This document shows, one piece after another, positions 10,081 through 19,967 of a DNA stretch of 64,000 nucleotides. The notes under the pieces were generated by a model. That model saw only the letters and a program-made list of their open reading frames with translations. It was not told where the DNA came from and did no database searches. Each line of letters opens with the position of its first letter. Position 1 is the stretch's first letter. This DNA is from Pelomonas paludis (GTDB lineage: Bacteria; Pseudomonadota; Gammaproteobacteria; Burkholderiales; Burkholderiaceae_C), in assembly GCF_039872745.1 (NCBI RefSeq), contig NZ_JBDPZD010000003.1, forward strand, positions 124,001-188,000, in the 5' to 3' direction. The position numbers were made by a program, and so were the translations under genes.

Positions 10081-12219
10081 TCAGGGCAAAGGGTGGAATC
10101 CTTCGGCCCGCACCTGCCAGCGGCCATCACGCGGGAACCCCGGCGCGGCACCGGGCGGTGCGCCATCCCAGCCACCGGCCATCATCGCCACGGCGGCCAA
10201 CAAGGAGCTGTTGCCTGGCAGATAGACCGGCAGGTCGGTGTTGGGGTTGTGGCCGCTGGCGGTGTAGCCATTGCTCGGGCCATCGCTCTTGAGCAGCACG
10301 TCCACCGCTTGCTGCGGCTGGCCCAGGCGCGCGGCGGTCATGGCGATCATGGGGTAGTCCCAGCCCCAGATCTTGGTCTGCCAGTCCCACTGGGCCAGCA
10401 CGGCATCCAGGGTGCGTTGCATGACGGCGCGGTCCACGCCGTCGCCGGGCAGCAGGCCATAGGCCATCAGGAAGGACGGGTGGTCATGGCGGCTTTCGAT
10501 CCTGTCCCAGGTGTCGGGGGCCGACTCCAGCGCCACGTACTTGCCGTCCTTTTGCGGCAGTGCCGCCAGTCGGGTGCGCTTGTCTTCCCAGTCGGGGCGG
10601 CGTGGCAGGCCGAGCCGCTCGCGCCACTGCTGCGCGACCTCCAGCCCGCGTGCCCAGGCACTCAGCTCATAGGCCGGGTTCATGCTGGTGGCCGGGTCGT
10701 AGAGCTCCTGCGCGATCCAGAGCGGCGGGCCCAGCACATAGCGCTCGCCATCCCGGTGCAGCATCGAGGCCATCGCTTCGGCCGTGGCCGATACCAGCTC
10801 TTCGTAGCGCTTCAGCGTGGCCTGCGAGGGGGCATTGCGGTACAGCAGCTCGGCCAGCAGGATCACGTGCGGCTGGTTCCAGACGATCAGCGGATTGCCG
10901 CCCGGACTCTCGCGCCCCTGGGGGCCGATCATCTTGGGCCAGCGCGCGCCCTGCAGGCCGCGCGACTGCGCGATCTGACGGGCCACAGGCAGAGAGCGCT
11001 GGTACCAGCGCAAGGCGTTTTCGAGGTACTGCGGGCGACCCCACAGCGCAAAGTGCGCGGTGTGCCACCACAGCATCTCGGTGTGGTTCTTGCCGTACCA
11101 GCTGGTGGTGGTCAGCCCGCTTTCCTGCGGCGGGAAGTCGCCACCGAACTGGATCGCGGTCAGGTACTGCGACAGCACCACGCGCCGCTCCAGCTCGGCC
11201 GCGCGCGGGTCGGTGCTGCCGCTGAAGTCAACCGCTGCGCCGCTGCGCCAGAAGCCCGTCCAGTGCGCGGCACTCTGGGCCATGACGGTGGCGGTGTCTT
11301 CGCTGTCGCCAAGGGTGCCCGGCGCGTAGGACAAGGTGAAGTCCAGCACCTCGCCGCGCGCTGGCGCGACCCTGAAGGTGTGCGGCGCGGGGCGGGACAG
11401 CTTCATCGCCGTGCCGGTCTGCAAGGCCACGCGGTATTCGGCCTGGTCGCGCACATGGCGCAGCACCAGCCGGCGAGGGGCCCGGGAGACGACAGTGGTG
11501 GTGTGGGACTGAGGCTCGCTCCAGTCCAGCGGCGGGTTGTACTTGACGGCCATGTCGTAGCCGCGCGGCAGCGCCAACTGCACGGCCAGCTTGCCCTGGG
11601 CCAGCAAGGGCGAACGGATCTGCACCGCCAGCGTGTCGCGCGTCGGGCTCACGGCAGTGACCACGCTGACAAGCTGCCCATCCACCGTGAACCGGCTGGT
11701 CAGCATGCCGCGCCACAGGTCCAGCGACTGGTCGATGGCCTGGATGTTTTCGAGGCGCAGGGCGCTGCCGTCACCGCGCCGCAGACCGAGCTGGCTCAGC
11801 GGCCACGCATGGGGATTGCGGCGCAGCCAGGTGGCTGCCGGCCCCTCCATCACGGTCGGGTAGGCCACCGTCTTGCCATGCGACAGGTAGTCCCGGTTGG
11901 CGTCGGCCAACTGATGGCGGTGGGGGTTGGGGTCTTCATGCCATGACCAGCGGGCTTGCGTCTCGAGCGCGATGCCGTGCTGGCGGTAGTGCTGGGGGAA
12001 GGTCTGCAGGCCAGTGACGTCGGCAGTGAAGCAGAACTGACCATTGCCCACGCTGAGCGGTGCCAGCGGATCGACGCTGTGAAGACGTGGGCTGTTGCGC
12101 GCGACCAGCGCTTGCCGGTCGATGAGGTCAGCGCCCAGCGCGGCAGCGCATGCCGCCATCAAGGCCACTGCCAAGGTCACTGCCGGGGCCAGCCTCATCG
12201 TCGTAGTCATAGCTTTCAT
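10081..12219 (-). CDS. Exported six-hairpin glycosidase-like protein
   Basis: 712 residues with a signal peptide (LAVALMAACAAALG). An N-terminal beta-sandwich-like half (PLSVGNGQFCFTADVTG) is followed by an all-helical catalytic half of the (alpha/alpha)6 type, with NHTEMLWWHTAHFALW (~390-405) and WDWQTKIWGWDYPM near residue 620. The layout fits the six-hairpin glycosidase superfamily (GH65/GH95/GH78-like), but I cannot assign a family. It diverges from the TonB receptor-GH28-GH43 operon, so it probably trims the same rhamnose-containing pectic glycan in the periplasm. The acidic residues in the NHTEM and WDYP regions are candidate catalytic or substrate contacts. Confidence 0.8.
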   Translation of the reverse strand: MKAMTTTMRLAPAVTLAVALMAACAAALGADLIDRQALVARNSPRLHSVDPLAPLSVGNGQFCFTADVTGLQTFPQHYRQHGIALETQARWSWHEDPNPHRHQLADANRDYLSHGKTVAYPTVMEGPAATWLRRNPHAWPLSQLGLRRGDGSALRLENIQAIDQSLDLWRGMLTSRFTVDGQLVSVVTAVSPTRDTLAVQIRSPLLAQGKLAVQLALPRGYDMAVKYNPPLDWSEPQSHTTTVVSRAPRRLVLRHVRDQAEYRVALQTGTAMKLSRPAPHTFRVAPARGEVLDFTLSYAPGTLGDSEDTATVMAQSAAHWTGFWRSGAAVDFSGSTDPRAAELERRVVLSQYLTAIQFGGDFPPQESGLTTTSWYGKNHTEMLWWHTAHFALWGRPQYLENALRWYQRSLPVARQIAQSRGLQGARWPKMIGPQGRESPGGNPLIVWNQPHVILLAELLYRNAPSQATLKRYEELVSATAEAMASMLHRDGERYVLGPPLWIAQELYDPATSMNPAYELSAWARGLEVAQQWRERLGLPRRPDWEDKRTRLAALPQKDGKYVALESAPDTWDRIESRHDHPSFLMAYGLLPGDGVDRAVMQRTLDAVLAQWDWQTKIWGWDYPMIAMTAARLGQPQQAVDVLLKSDGPSNGYTASGHNPNTDLPVYLPGNSSLLAAVAMMAGGWDGAPPGAAPGFPRDGRWQVRAEGFHPLP

Positions 12220-12413
12220 CAGACGCCAAATTCAGCAGCGCAGACCGCAGTGTGGTCGGTCCTTTGGCGCTCGCCAAACGGAACGGTTTCTGAGCTTCAA
12301 ACAATCAACTTTTTGAGCATAAGTGTTTGCTACTCCAACGGCGATTGACGCGCTGGAATCGGCCTCCATACGATCGTTCGAGCCGACACGGCAACACACG
12401 AGGAGACCTAGAA
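12220..12413. promoter_or_regulatory. Divergent promoter region of the glycan-utilisation genes
   Basis: 194 bp between the divergent six-hairpin glycosidase and TonB receptor genes. It is locally AT-rich around 12295-12340, where the promoters probably lie. CGATCGTTCG at 12371-12380 resembles CGATCGTTTCG and CGATCACTTCG in front of rhaD, so it may be a shared operator. AGGAG at 12400-12404 is the ribosome-binding site for the ATG at 12414. Confidence 0.5.
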
Positions 12414-15400
12414 ATGAGAGCCAACATCACCGTTTGCCGCAAGGCTGTTTTGCTGCTGGTTGCCGGGATGGCGACTGCAGTCAGTGCGCAGCAAACGGCC
12501 GCGCCGGCCAATGCCAACACCGAACTGGACCGCGTCGTCGTTACTGGATCGCGGCTGGTGGATCGCGGCTTTCTCGCTCCGACGCCCGTGACGACGGTGA
12601 GCGCTGCCGAGCTGAAGCTGTCTGGCACCCAGAACCTTGAAAACCTGCTGGCCGACCTGTCGCAGTTCAGTGGCAATCAGCTCAGCAGCCCGACCGCCAA
12701 CACGGTGCAAGCGGGTCAGCCTTCAGGCACCTCGACGCTCAACCTGCGCAACCTGGGTGCGACCCGCAACCTGGTGCTGGTCAATGGCCGCCGTTTCGCC
12801 ATCACGGGGCCTGACTTCACGACCGACATCAACACCATCCCGACGGCGCTCGTGAAGCGCGTCGAGACGGTGACGGGCGGCTCGTCGGCCGTTTACGGTT
12901 CGGATGCCATTTCCGGGGTGGTCAACTTCATCCTGAAGGACCGCTTCGAGGGCGTCGAGATCAATGCCCAGAGCAACTGGGACCAGCCAAGCCACACGCC
13001 GACGCACAGCGTCGACCTGACCGTGGGCGGCAACTTCGACAACCGCAAGGGCAATGCCGTGCTGTCGATCGGCTATCAAGACCGCCAGGGCATGACGCGT
13101 GGCGACGTGGGTGGCTATGCCGTGCCGTCGCTGGGCGATGGCTGCGTGACCGATGCGAGCTGGTCGGCCACGCGCCCCGGCACGCCGCAGGCCGTGCCCT
13201 CGGGCCAGACCTGCCTGGCGGCGGGCGGTCGCCCGGGCCTGGTGTACAGCGGCTCCTCCACCATCCCCACGGGCCGCATCGGCAACTTGCCGCTGTACGG
13301 CTCGTCCGGGTCGAATGCCGCCCTCGACGCGGCACTGGCAGCCGCAGGCTTGCAGAGCATGACCTCGCTGGGCGCGATGTTCGACACCTCCGGCAAGACG
13401 GTCAGCCCCTACACCACGGCGAGCGCCTATGACCTGGGGCCAGGCTCCTACGTGGTCACGCCGCAGAAGCGCTGGATGGTCAACGCCTTCGCCCACTACA
13501 ACTTCAGCGAGCAGACCGTCGGCTACACCGAGGCCCATTTCAGCAGCAACACCGCCTCTGTGCAGATTGCGCCGACCAGTGCCTCTGGCAACTTCCTGTT
13601 CAACGTCAACAACCCCTACCTCAGCTCGCAGATGCAGGAGGTCCTGCGCCAGCTCGACCTGAAGGAAACCGGCACAACGCGCGTCACCACCGGCACCCAG
13701 ACCCTGAGCACGACCGCAGGCGATGGCCTGGCCGTGCTCAACCTGAACCGCCGCTTCAACGACCTCGGTGGCCGCCGGGCCGAGACCGATCACCAGACCT
13801 ACCGCGTTGCCATGGGCGTCAAGGGTGGGCTGGGCGATGTGTCCGAGAAATACCTGACGGACCTGCGCTACGACGTCTACTACACCAACAGCCGCACCAA
13901 GGAATCGCAGCTGCAGACCGGTTCGATCTCGCTCAGCCGGTTCCAGAACTCGGTCCTGTCGCAGGGCGGCGCGGCGCCGGTGCTCAACCCCTTCGGCCAG
14001 AACCTGACGGCGGCCGGCAACAGCGCCATCGCCATCTCGTCCAATTCGACGCTGACGGCCGAACAGCAAGGCCTGGCGGCCAACCTGAACGGCACGCTGA
14101 TGGAGCTGCCGGCCGGCCCGGTGGACTTTGCCGCCGGCCTGGAGCGCCGCCACAGCTATGCCCGCTACTCGCCGGATGCCTTCCTGTCGTCGGGTGATGT
14201 GTCGGGCTGGAATGCAGCGCGTGCCACCGCTGGCGAACAAACGGTCAAGGAAGTCTTTGGTGAAGTGCGGGTGCCCTTGTTGTCCAACCTGCCGCTGGTC
14301 AAGAGCCTCAACTTGAATGGCGCCTTCCGCCGTTCTGACTACGACGTGCAATCGGTCGGTTCGGTGTGGACCAATTCCTTGGGCACCGAATGGAAGCCCA
14401 TGGACAGCCTGACCTTCCGCGCTCAACGTCAGAAGTCCATCCGTGCGCCCAACGTGGGCGAGCTCTACGGCGGCCAAGGCACCAATGGCCCCACCGCCAC
14501 CGACCCCTGCTCGAGCCGCCAACCCGCGGGCCAGCAAACCGCCGCCGTGCGCGCGCTGTGCGTGGCAACGGGTGTGCCGGCCAACCTGGTGTTCGACCCG
14601 GCCGTGCAGCCCACCAACTTCCTCACCCAGATCGTGGGTGGCAATCCGAACCTGAAGGCCGAGAGCTCGCACACCTTCACCTTCGGTGCCGTGTATGCGC
14701 CCAAGGAGATCTCTGGGCTGCAGGTGAGCCTGGACTACTACCGCATCACCCTCGACGACGCCATCTCGACGCTGGGTGGCGGTGGCATCCAGTCGGTGCT
14801 GAACCTTTGCTACAACACCATCCAGAACGCCAACAGCGTGTACTGCAAGGCGATCAACCGCGACCCGCTCACCGGGCAGATTGCCGCGCCCACCTACGTC
14901 ATGACCACCGCTGCCAACATCGGCGGCATCAAGACCTCGGGCTTTGACCTGGCCGCCCACTATGGCTTCCGGTCCGCCTGGGGCCTGATGGGCTCGGAAA
15001 GCCGCTGGAACCTGGACACCAACTGGACCTATGTGAAGGAGCTGACCTCCACGCCGATCCAGGACCTGCCCAACACCCAGAACAAGTGCGTTGGCAGCTT
15101 CGGGCAGACCTGCGGCCAGCCAGTACCGCACTGGAAGGGCACGGCGCGCCTGACCTGGAACTCGGACAAGCTGATGCTGTCGGCCCGCACGCGTTACATC
15201 GGCGGCGTGACGGTGGACAGCTATGTGCTGCCCTCGACCTCGGGCGGCACGCCCCCGGCGCTGAACACGCTGACCAATCCGAGCATCAAGGCCTACGCCT
15301 ACCTCGATCTGACGGCAGGCTATGAGTTCACCAAGAGCATGAGCCTGACGGCCGGTATCCGCAATGTGCTGGACAAGACGCCGCCGGTGCTGGGCTCGTC

Positions 15401-15485
15401 CCAGCTGCCGGCGAACAACAGCATTCCCGCCACCTACGACCCGCTGGGCCGGAATCTGTTCCTCAGCCTGAACGTCAAGCTGTGA
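12414..15485 (+). CDS. TonB-dependent outer-membrane receptor
   Basis: 1023 residues from the ATG at 12414, preceded by AGGAG; a longer in-frame ATG at 12327 has no signal peptide. It has a signal peptide (AVLLLVAGMATAVSAQ), a TonB-box-like stretch (ELDRVVVTGSRL), a plug domain with VNGRRFA and GGSSAVYGSDAISGVVNFI, and a long barrel ending in LGRNLFLSLNVKL. It has no SusD partner and no extra N-terminal signalling domain. First gene of an operon with GH28 and GH43, it most likely imports rhamnose/galacturonate oligosaccharides; the substrate is inferred only from its neighbours. Confidence 0.95.
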   Translation: MRANITVCRKAVLLLVAGMATAVSAQQTAAPANANTELDRVVVTGSRLVDRGFLAPTPVTTVSAAELKLSGTQNLENLLADLSQFSGNQLSSPTANTVQAGQPSGTSTLNLRNLGATRNLVLVNGRRFAITGPDFTTDINTIPTALVKRVETVTGGSSAVYGSDAISGVVNFILKDRFEGVEINAQSNWDQPSHTPTHSVDLTVGGNFDNRKGNAVLSIGYQDRQGMTRGDVGGYAVPSLGDGCVTDASWSATRPGTPQAVPSGQTCLAAGGRPGLVYSGSSTIPTGRIGNLPLYGSSGSNAALDAALAAAGLQSMTSLGAMFDTSGKTVSPYTTASAYDLGPGSYVVTPQKRWMVNAFAHYNFSEQTVGYTEAHFSSNTASVQIAPTSASGNFLFNVNNPYLSSQMQEVLRQLDLKETGTTRVTTGTQTLSTTAGDGLAVLNLNRRFNDLGGRRAETDHQTYRVAMGVKGGLGDVSEKYLTDLRYDVYYTNSRTKESQLQTGSISLSRFQNSVLSQGGAAPVLNPFGQNLTAAGNSAIAISSNSTLTAEQQGLAANLNGTLMELPAGPVDFAAGLERRHSYARYSPDAFLSSGDVSGWNAARATAGEQTVKEVFGEVRVPLLSNLPLVKSLNLNGAFRRSDYDVQSVGSVWTNSLGTEWKPMDSLTFRAQRQKSIRAPNVGELYGGQGTNGPTATDPCSSRQPAGQQTAAVRALCVATGVPANLVFDPAVQPTNFLTQIVGGNPNLKAESSHTFTFGAVYAPKEISGLQVSLDYYRITLDDAISTLGGGGIQSVLNLCYNTIQNANSVYCKAINRDPLTGQIAAPTYVMTTAANIGGIKTSGFDLAAHYGFRSAWGLMGSESRWNLDTNWTYVKELTSTPIQDLPNTQNKCVGSFGQTCGQPVPHWKGTARLTWNSDKLMLSARTRYIGGVTVDSYVLPSTSGGTPPALNTLTNPSIKAYAYLDLTAGYEFTKSMSLTAGIRNVLDKTPPVLGSSQLPANNSIPATYDPLGRNLFLSLNVKL

Positions 15486-16978
15486 TCCGGCACGATGCGC
15501 GCCGTCGGCGCTTTGTAGGCGCCGTTGGCGCGGGCTTGGTTGGTGGCTTGGTAGCGCCGCTGTCTGCACAGGCGGCCTGCTCCTCGGCCAACGCTTGGGC
15601 GGGCCGCCTGCGGCGCGATCTCGACGCCATGGCCGCGCGCCTGACGCGCACGCTGAAGCCCTGGAAGGTGCCAGCGCGCGTGTTCCAGCCCGAAGCCTTC
15701 GGGCTGGACCGCAGCCTGGCCACGGCGGCGATCCAGGGCGCCGTGGACGCCTGCGCCCAAGCGGGCGGCGGCACGGTGCGGCTGGCGCAGGGCGACTACG
15801 TCAGCGGCACCATCGTCCTGCGCTCGGGCGTGATGCTGGAGGTCTCGGCAGGCGCGCGCCTGATCGCGAGCACCAATCTCCAGCACTACCCCGAGCACGT
15901 CGCGCGTCGGCCCACGGTCCAGGACAGCAATATGGGCATGAACCAGTCGCTGATCTTTGCCGAAGGCTGCGAGCGCATCGGCATCAGCGGCAAGGGCCTG
16001 ATCGATGGCCGTGGCACGCACGCCAACTTCCCGGGCGAGCAAACCATCGGCGCCACGCCCGGGCGGCCCTTCCTGATCCGCATCCTCGACAGCCAGCACG
16101 TGGTGGTGCGCGACATCCACATGCAGGACTCGCCCTGCTGGATGCAGAACTACCTGAACTGCGAGGATCTGCTGATCGACGGCATCCATGTCGAGAACCA
16201 GTCCAACCACAACAACGACGGCGTGGACATCGACGGCTGCCGGCGCGTCATCGTCCGCAATTGCTGGATCAATGCCGAAGACGATGCCCTGTGCTTCAAG
16301 GGCGCCAGCCAGCGCCCGACCGAGGACGTGCTGATCGAGAACTCGCAGTTCTACAGCAGCTGCAACGCCATCAAGTTCGGCACCGACTCGCAGGGCGACC
16401 TGCGCAATGTGCTCGTGCGCCACGTGAAGATCGGCGGCCCGTCTGCAGAGATGCGCTCGATCAAGCGGCGCAAGGCCGACGGCGGTGTGTCCTGGGAGAC
16501 GGTGGACGGCGGCACCGTGGAGCGGATCGTCGTGCACGATGCGCACATCACGCGCGCCGAGAGCCCGCTGTTCCTGCGCCTCGGTGATCGCGGCCGCGTG
16601 CGGCCCGAGCAGGCCCGTCCCGCCCCAGGCCGCTTGCGCCACATCGTCTTTGATCGCATCCGTGGCGACGACAACGGCATGCGCGGCTCCTTCTTCACCG
16701 GGATCCCCGAGCATTGCATCGAGCATGTGCTGCTGCGCGACATCGACCTGACGATGGCGCCCGCCACCGGCCCGGCGATCGATCAGGCGCAGATCCCCGA
16801 AGCCCCTGCCAGCTACCCTGACCCCCACATGTTCTCAACGGTGATGCCGGCCTATGGCCTGTGGGTGCGCCACATCCGGCATCTGGATCTGCAGCGGGTG
16901 CGTTTTGCCAGCTCTGGCCCGGACAGCCGGCCGATGCTGCTGGCCGGCATCGATACCGAAGCCCTCTGCGGCATGTGA
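15482..16978 (+). CDS. Glycoside hydrolase family 28 (polygalacturonase-type), exported
   Basis: 498 residues. A GTG start overlaps the receptor stop (GTGA), implying coupled translation. A twin-Arg-like leader (RRRRFVGAVGAG, Ala-rich cleavage near residue 31) precedes a right-handed beta-helix. The GH28 acidic motifs are visible: NNDGVD (244-249, the NTD motif) and EDDALCFK (266-273, the DD motif). The usual GHG is replaced by SCNAIKFG (~292-300), as in several GH28 branches with unusual substrates. Likely a rhamnogalacturonase or exo-acting polygalacturonase; specificity is uncertain. Its stop overlaps the GH43 start (TGATG). Confidence 0.93.
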   Translation: MIRHDARRRRFVGAVGAGLVGGLVAPLSAQAACSSANAWAGRLRRDLDAMAARLTRTLKPWKVPARVFQPEAFGLDRSLATAAIQGAVDACAQAGGGTVRLAQGDYVSGTIVLRSGVMLEVSAGARLIASTNLQHYPEHVARRPTVQDSNMGMNQSLIFAEGCERIGISGKGLIDGRGTHANFPGEQTIGATPGRPFLIRILDSQHVVVRDIHMQDSPCWMQNYLNCEDLLIDGIHVENQSNHNNDGVDIDGCRRVIVRNCWINAEDDALCFKGASQRPTEDVLIENSQFYSSCNAIKFGTDSQGDLRNVLVRHVKIGGPSAEMRSIKRRKADGGVSWETVDGGTVERIVVHDAHITRAESPLFLRLGDRGRVRPEQARPAPGRLRHIVFDRIRGDDNGMRGSFFTGIPEHCIEHVLLRDIDLTMAPATGPAIDQAQIPEAPASYPDPHMFSTVMPAYGLWVRHIRHLDLQRVRFASSGPDSRPMLLAGIDTEALCGM

Positions 16979-18603
16979 TGCGCGCGCTGCTGCTGGCGGT
17001 GTGTTTGGTGTGGGCTGCGTTTGCGGCCAGCGCCGGCCCGCGCTACACCAACCCCATCCTCCATGCCGACTACTCCGACCCGGATGTGATCCGGGTCGGC
17101 GACAGCTACTACCTGGTGGCGTCGAGCTTTCATTTCTCGCCCGGCATTCCGGTGCTCAAGTCCACTGACCTGGTGCACTGGAAGCTGATCGGCCACGTGC
17201 TGCCCAAACTCGATTTCGCGCCGGCCTACGACATGCTGGCGCCGTATCCGCTCACCGACGGCGTGTCCAAGCCGGTGGGCGGCACGCTGCGCTACATGGG
17301 CGGCGTGTGGGCGCCGTCCATCCGCCATCACCAGGGCCGCTTCTACGTCTACTGGGCCACGCCCGACGAGGGCATCTTCATGAGCACAGCCACCGATCCG
17401 GCGGGGCCCTGGAGCCCGCCCACGACGGTGTTGGCAGGCCCCGGCTACGAGGACCCGTGCCCGTTCTGGGACGACGACGGCAAGGCCTACCTGGTGCACT
17501 CCAAGGTCGGCGCCGGCCCGGTCATCCTGCATGCGATGAGCGCCGACGGCACCCGCTTGCTGGACGACGGCCTCACCATCATCGAGGACAAGGTCAAGCT
17601 GCCGGTGCTGGAGGGCCCGAAGCTCTACAAGCGCAACGGCTACTACTACGTGCTCGCCCCGATCGGCGGCGTCGGCACCGGGCCGCAGGTGGCGTTGCGG
17701 TCCCGGCGGATCACCGGCCCCTACGAGCACCAGGTGGTGCTCAAGCCGGGCAACGGCCTGCTCGGGCCGCACCAGGGGGGGTATGTGGAGACGCCGTCCG
17801 GGCAGGGCTGGTTCATCCACTTCAACAGCACGGGGGCCTTTGGTCGCATCGCCCATCTGCAGCCGGTGGTGTGGCGGGATGACTGGCCCTGGATGGGCAC
17901 GCCGGAGGGCCTGCCCGTGCTGGACCATGCCTATCCCGACACGGATGCCGTCAGCACTGACCGGCTGCAGGACTCGGACGAGTTCTCCAGCGAGCGGCTG
18001 GGCTTGCAATGGTCGTGGAATCACAACCCGGACGACAAGCGGTGGAGCCTGAGCGCGCGGCCGGGCTTCATGCGCCTGGAGGCTGGCCGGGCGCGTCAGC
18101 TGGTCGGTGCGCGCAACACGCTGACGCAGGTGCTGCAAGGGCCGCAGGCGGACATCCGCGCCCGCATCGAGTTTGGGGCCATGGGCGAACAGCAGCGAGC
18201 CGGCCTGAGCCTGTTCGGCGTGCGGGTGCCCTGGATCGGCGTGCTGCGCGAAGCCGGCGTGACCTACCTGGCCTACGCCAACGCGGGCGTGGAAGTGCGT
18301 GGCCCGCGCCTTGACGGGCAGGCCGTCATCCTGCGCGCCGAGGTCAAGCAAGACCAGACGGTGCAGTTCTCGTATTCGCTGAGCGAAACCGCGCCGTTCC
18401 AGCCGTTCCAGCCACTTGGGCCGGTCACGCCACTGGCGACCTTCTCATGGTGGAAGGGCAGCCGGCCGGCCGTGTTCACTTACATCAAGTCGGACATCGA
18501 CGAGCCTCGCGCACCTCCGGGCACGATCAAGCACGTGATCACGCACAACTACGTGGACGTGGACTGGTTCCGCGTCTCGCCAGGCAACTCGACTCAGCCC
18601 TGA
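16978..18603 (+). CDS. Glycoside hydrolase family 43, exported
   Basis: 541 residues from the ATG at 16978, overlapping the GH28 stop by 1 bp. A signal peptide (RALLLAVCLVWAAFAASA) precedes a five-bladed propeller. The three family acidic residues are visible: Asp34 in HADYSDPDVIRVG, Asp159 in GYEDPCPFWDDDG and Glu212 in VLEGPKLYKRNG. The C-terminal ~200 residues form a beta-sandwich as in GH43 beta-xylosidase-like proteins. The expected action is release of arabinose, xylose or galactose side chains from pectic oligosaccharides. Its last 10 bp overlap the convergent kinase gene. Confidence 0.94.
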   Translation: MRALLLAVCLVWAAFAASAGPRYTNPILHADYSDPDVIRVGDSYYLVASSFHFSPGIPVLKSTDLVHWKLIGHVLPKLDFAPAYDMLAPYPLTDGVSKPVGGTLRYMGGVWAPSIRHHQGRFYVYWATPDEGIFMSTATDPAGPWSPPTTVLAGPGYEDPCPFWDDDGKAYLVHSKVGAGPVILHAMSADGTRLLDDGLTIIEDKVKLPVLEGPKLYKRNGYYYVLAPIGGVGTGPQVALRSRRITGPYEHQVVLKPGNGLLGPHQGGYVETPSGQGWFIHFNSTGAFGRIAHLQPVVWRDDWPWMGTPEGLPVLDHAYPDTDAVSTDRLQDSDEFSSERLGLQWSWNHNPDDKRWSLSARPGFMRLEAGRARQLVGARNTLTQVLQGPQADIRARIEFGAMGEQQRAGLSLFGVRVPWIGVLREAGVTYLAYANAGVEVRGPRLDGQAVILRAEVKQDQTVQFSYSLSETAPFQPFQPLGPVTPLATFSWWKGSRPAVFTYIKSDIDEPRAPPGTIKHVITHNYVDVDWFRVSPGNSTQP

Positions 18604-19967
18604 GGCAGTGCTGCCAGCCAGCGCTGCTGGTAGGCCGCCAGCCCCGGCGGCGTCAAGGCGGGCGCCGGCCTGGTGGTGCTGGGCAGGGTCCGGTCACGGT
18701 GGCGCAGCAGCCAGGCGCCCCAGGTGGTGCCGCTGGCGTCGTCCGAGTCGCTGACCTGCTGCTCCGGCCGCAAGGCCGCCAGCAGCGGGCCAAAAAATGG
18801 ATTGGCCGTGAAGCTGCCTTCCACAGTGATCGGCCCGCCGGCGCCCAGCGCCTCCAGGCAATAGGCCGTCATCAGCGCGCAGTACAGCGTGGCCAGGGCA
18901 TAGCGCTCCTGCGGAGTCCGTGGCGGCGGGCCGTCGATGCGGCCGGCGTGGCCGGCAAACGGCCCGCCGGCTTCTGCGAAGCAGGGCAGCGCCAAGGTGG
19001 CCTGCTCGACCAGACGGGCGACGTCAGCGGCGCTGCAGGGCACCGCGTCGGCGCCGGCCAGTGAGGCGAACTCACGGCCGCCCATGAAGCGCATGGAGGC
19101 CACCGGCTGGCCCAGCGCGCTGGTGTTGGCGAGCATGTCAGCTTGCTCACGCAGGCGGTGCAAGGGCGCACCGATGGCGGCGGCGATGACCCAGGTCCCC
19201 GTGGACAGCACGGTGCGCGCCGCATCGCCATCGCTGGGTTGCGAGCGCTGAGGTAGATGGCGCAGCAGCGAGGCATTGCTGTCGTGGATGCCGGACAGCA
19301 CGGCGCAGTCCACCGGCAGGCCCGTGGCCTGCGCCAGGTGGGGCTTCAGCGTGCCCAGCACCGTCCAGGGCGGCGCCAGGTCGGGCAACAGGGGCTGCCA
19401 GCCCATGCGGGTCACCAGGCTGGAATAGCGTTGCTGCAGCGGTTGCCACAAGTCGGTGTGGCAGCCGAGCGAGGTGGCCTCACCGGCAGCCCGGCCGCAC
19501 AGGCGCCAGGCCCAGTACTGCGGGTACATCAGGATGTTCCGGGCGCGCGCGAACTCGGCCGGGAAGGACTGCGCCAACCACACCAACTGGCGGCCGAGAT
19601 TGAGGCCCGCCGGCAGGGCGGGGGACAGCGTCTCCGCGTAGGGCGGGCGCGCCGCGTAGTCGACGTTGGGGAGCGGGGCTTCGTAGTCCAGCACCGGCAG
19701 CACCAGGCCGGCTTCGTCGACCAGCGCCGCAGTGGCGCCATGCGTCACGGGGACGATGGCGCCGATGTGGGCCTGCGCCGCGAAGGCTCGGCAGCTCGCC
19801 AGGATCCAGTCCCACAAGCCTTCGGTGTCGTGGTGCGGATAGGGCGCTGCGTTGATGACGGCGTTGGCACGCCGCTGCTCGGCCAGCATCTGGCCGTCGG
19901 CGTCGACCAGGGTCAGCTTGGCATTGGTTTTGCCAATGTCGAGGACCAGCAGTGCGTCATCACGCAT
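18594..19967 (-). CDS. rhaK: FGGY-family sugar kinase, probable L-rhamnulose kinase
   Basis: 457 residues from the ATG at 19967, which overlaps the permease stop by 8 bp. FGGY motifs are LVLDIGKTNAKLTLVD (phosphate-1), PVTHGATAALVD, SGIHDSNASLL and LSTGTWVIA. It is last in a minus-strand operon with the gene order of the rhizobial rhaRSTPQUK cluster, where RhaK phosphorylates rhamnulose and is also needed for ABC uptake. It should turn L-rhamnulose into L-rhamnulose 1-phosphate for RhaD. The symbol rests on synteny; the protein alone could be read as another FGGY pentulose or deoxyhexulose kinase. Confidence 0.87.
   Translation of the reverse strand: MRDDALLVLDIGKTNAKLTLVDADGQMLAEQRRANAVINAAPYPHHDTEGLWDWILASCRAFAAQAHIGAIVPVTHGATAALVDEAGLVLPVLDYEAPLPNVDYAARPPYAETLSPALPAGLNLGRQLVWLAQSFPAEFARARNILMYPQYWAWRLCGRAAGEATSLGCHTDLWQPLQQRYSSLVTRMGWQPLLPDLAPPWTVLGTLKPHLAQATGLPVDCAVLSGIHDSNASLLRHLPQRSQPSDGDAARTVLSTGTWVIAAAIGAPLHRLREQADMLANTSALGQPVASMRFMGGREFASLAGADAVPCSAADVARLVEQATLALPCFAEAGGPFAGHAGRIDGPPPRTPQERYALATLYCALMTAYCLEALGAGGPITVEGSFTANPFFGPLLAALRPEQQVSDSDDASGTTWGAWLLRHRDRTLPSTTRPAPALTPPGLAAYQQRWLAALPQG

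Noticed and set aside
8183..10225. A 680-codon plus-strand frame over the peroxiredoxin and Cache genes
   Set aside because: It spans two real minus-strand genes and their gap, with low-complexity Gly/His/Gln composition and no domain.
12723..15569. A 948-codon open frame on the minus strand opposite the TonB receptor
   Set aside because: It is the low-stop antisense frame typical of GC-rich coding DNA: Arg/Gly/His-rich, no motif, no signal peptide. The plus-strand receptor has full family motifs.
16861..16977. An upstream in-frame ATG extending the GH43 protein by 39 residues
   Set aside because: The extension overlaps the GH28 coding region deeply and removes the signal peptide from the N terminus; the ATG at 16978 gives a proper leader and a stop/start overlap.
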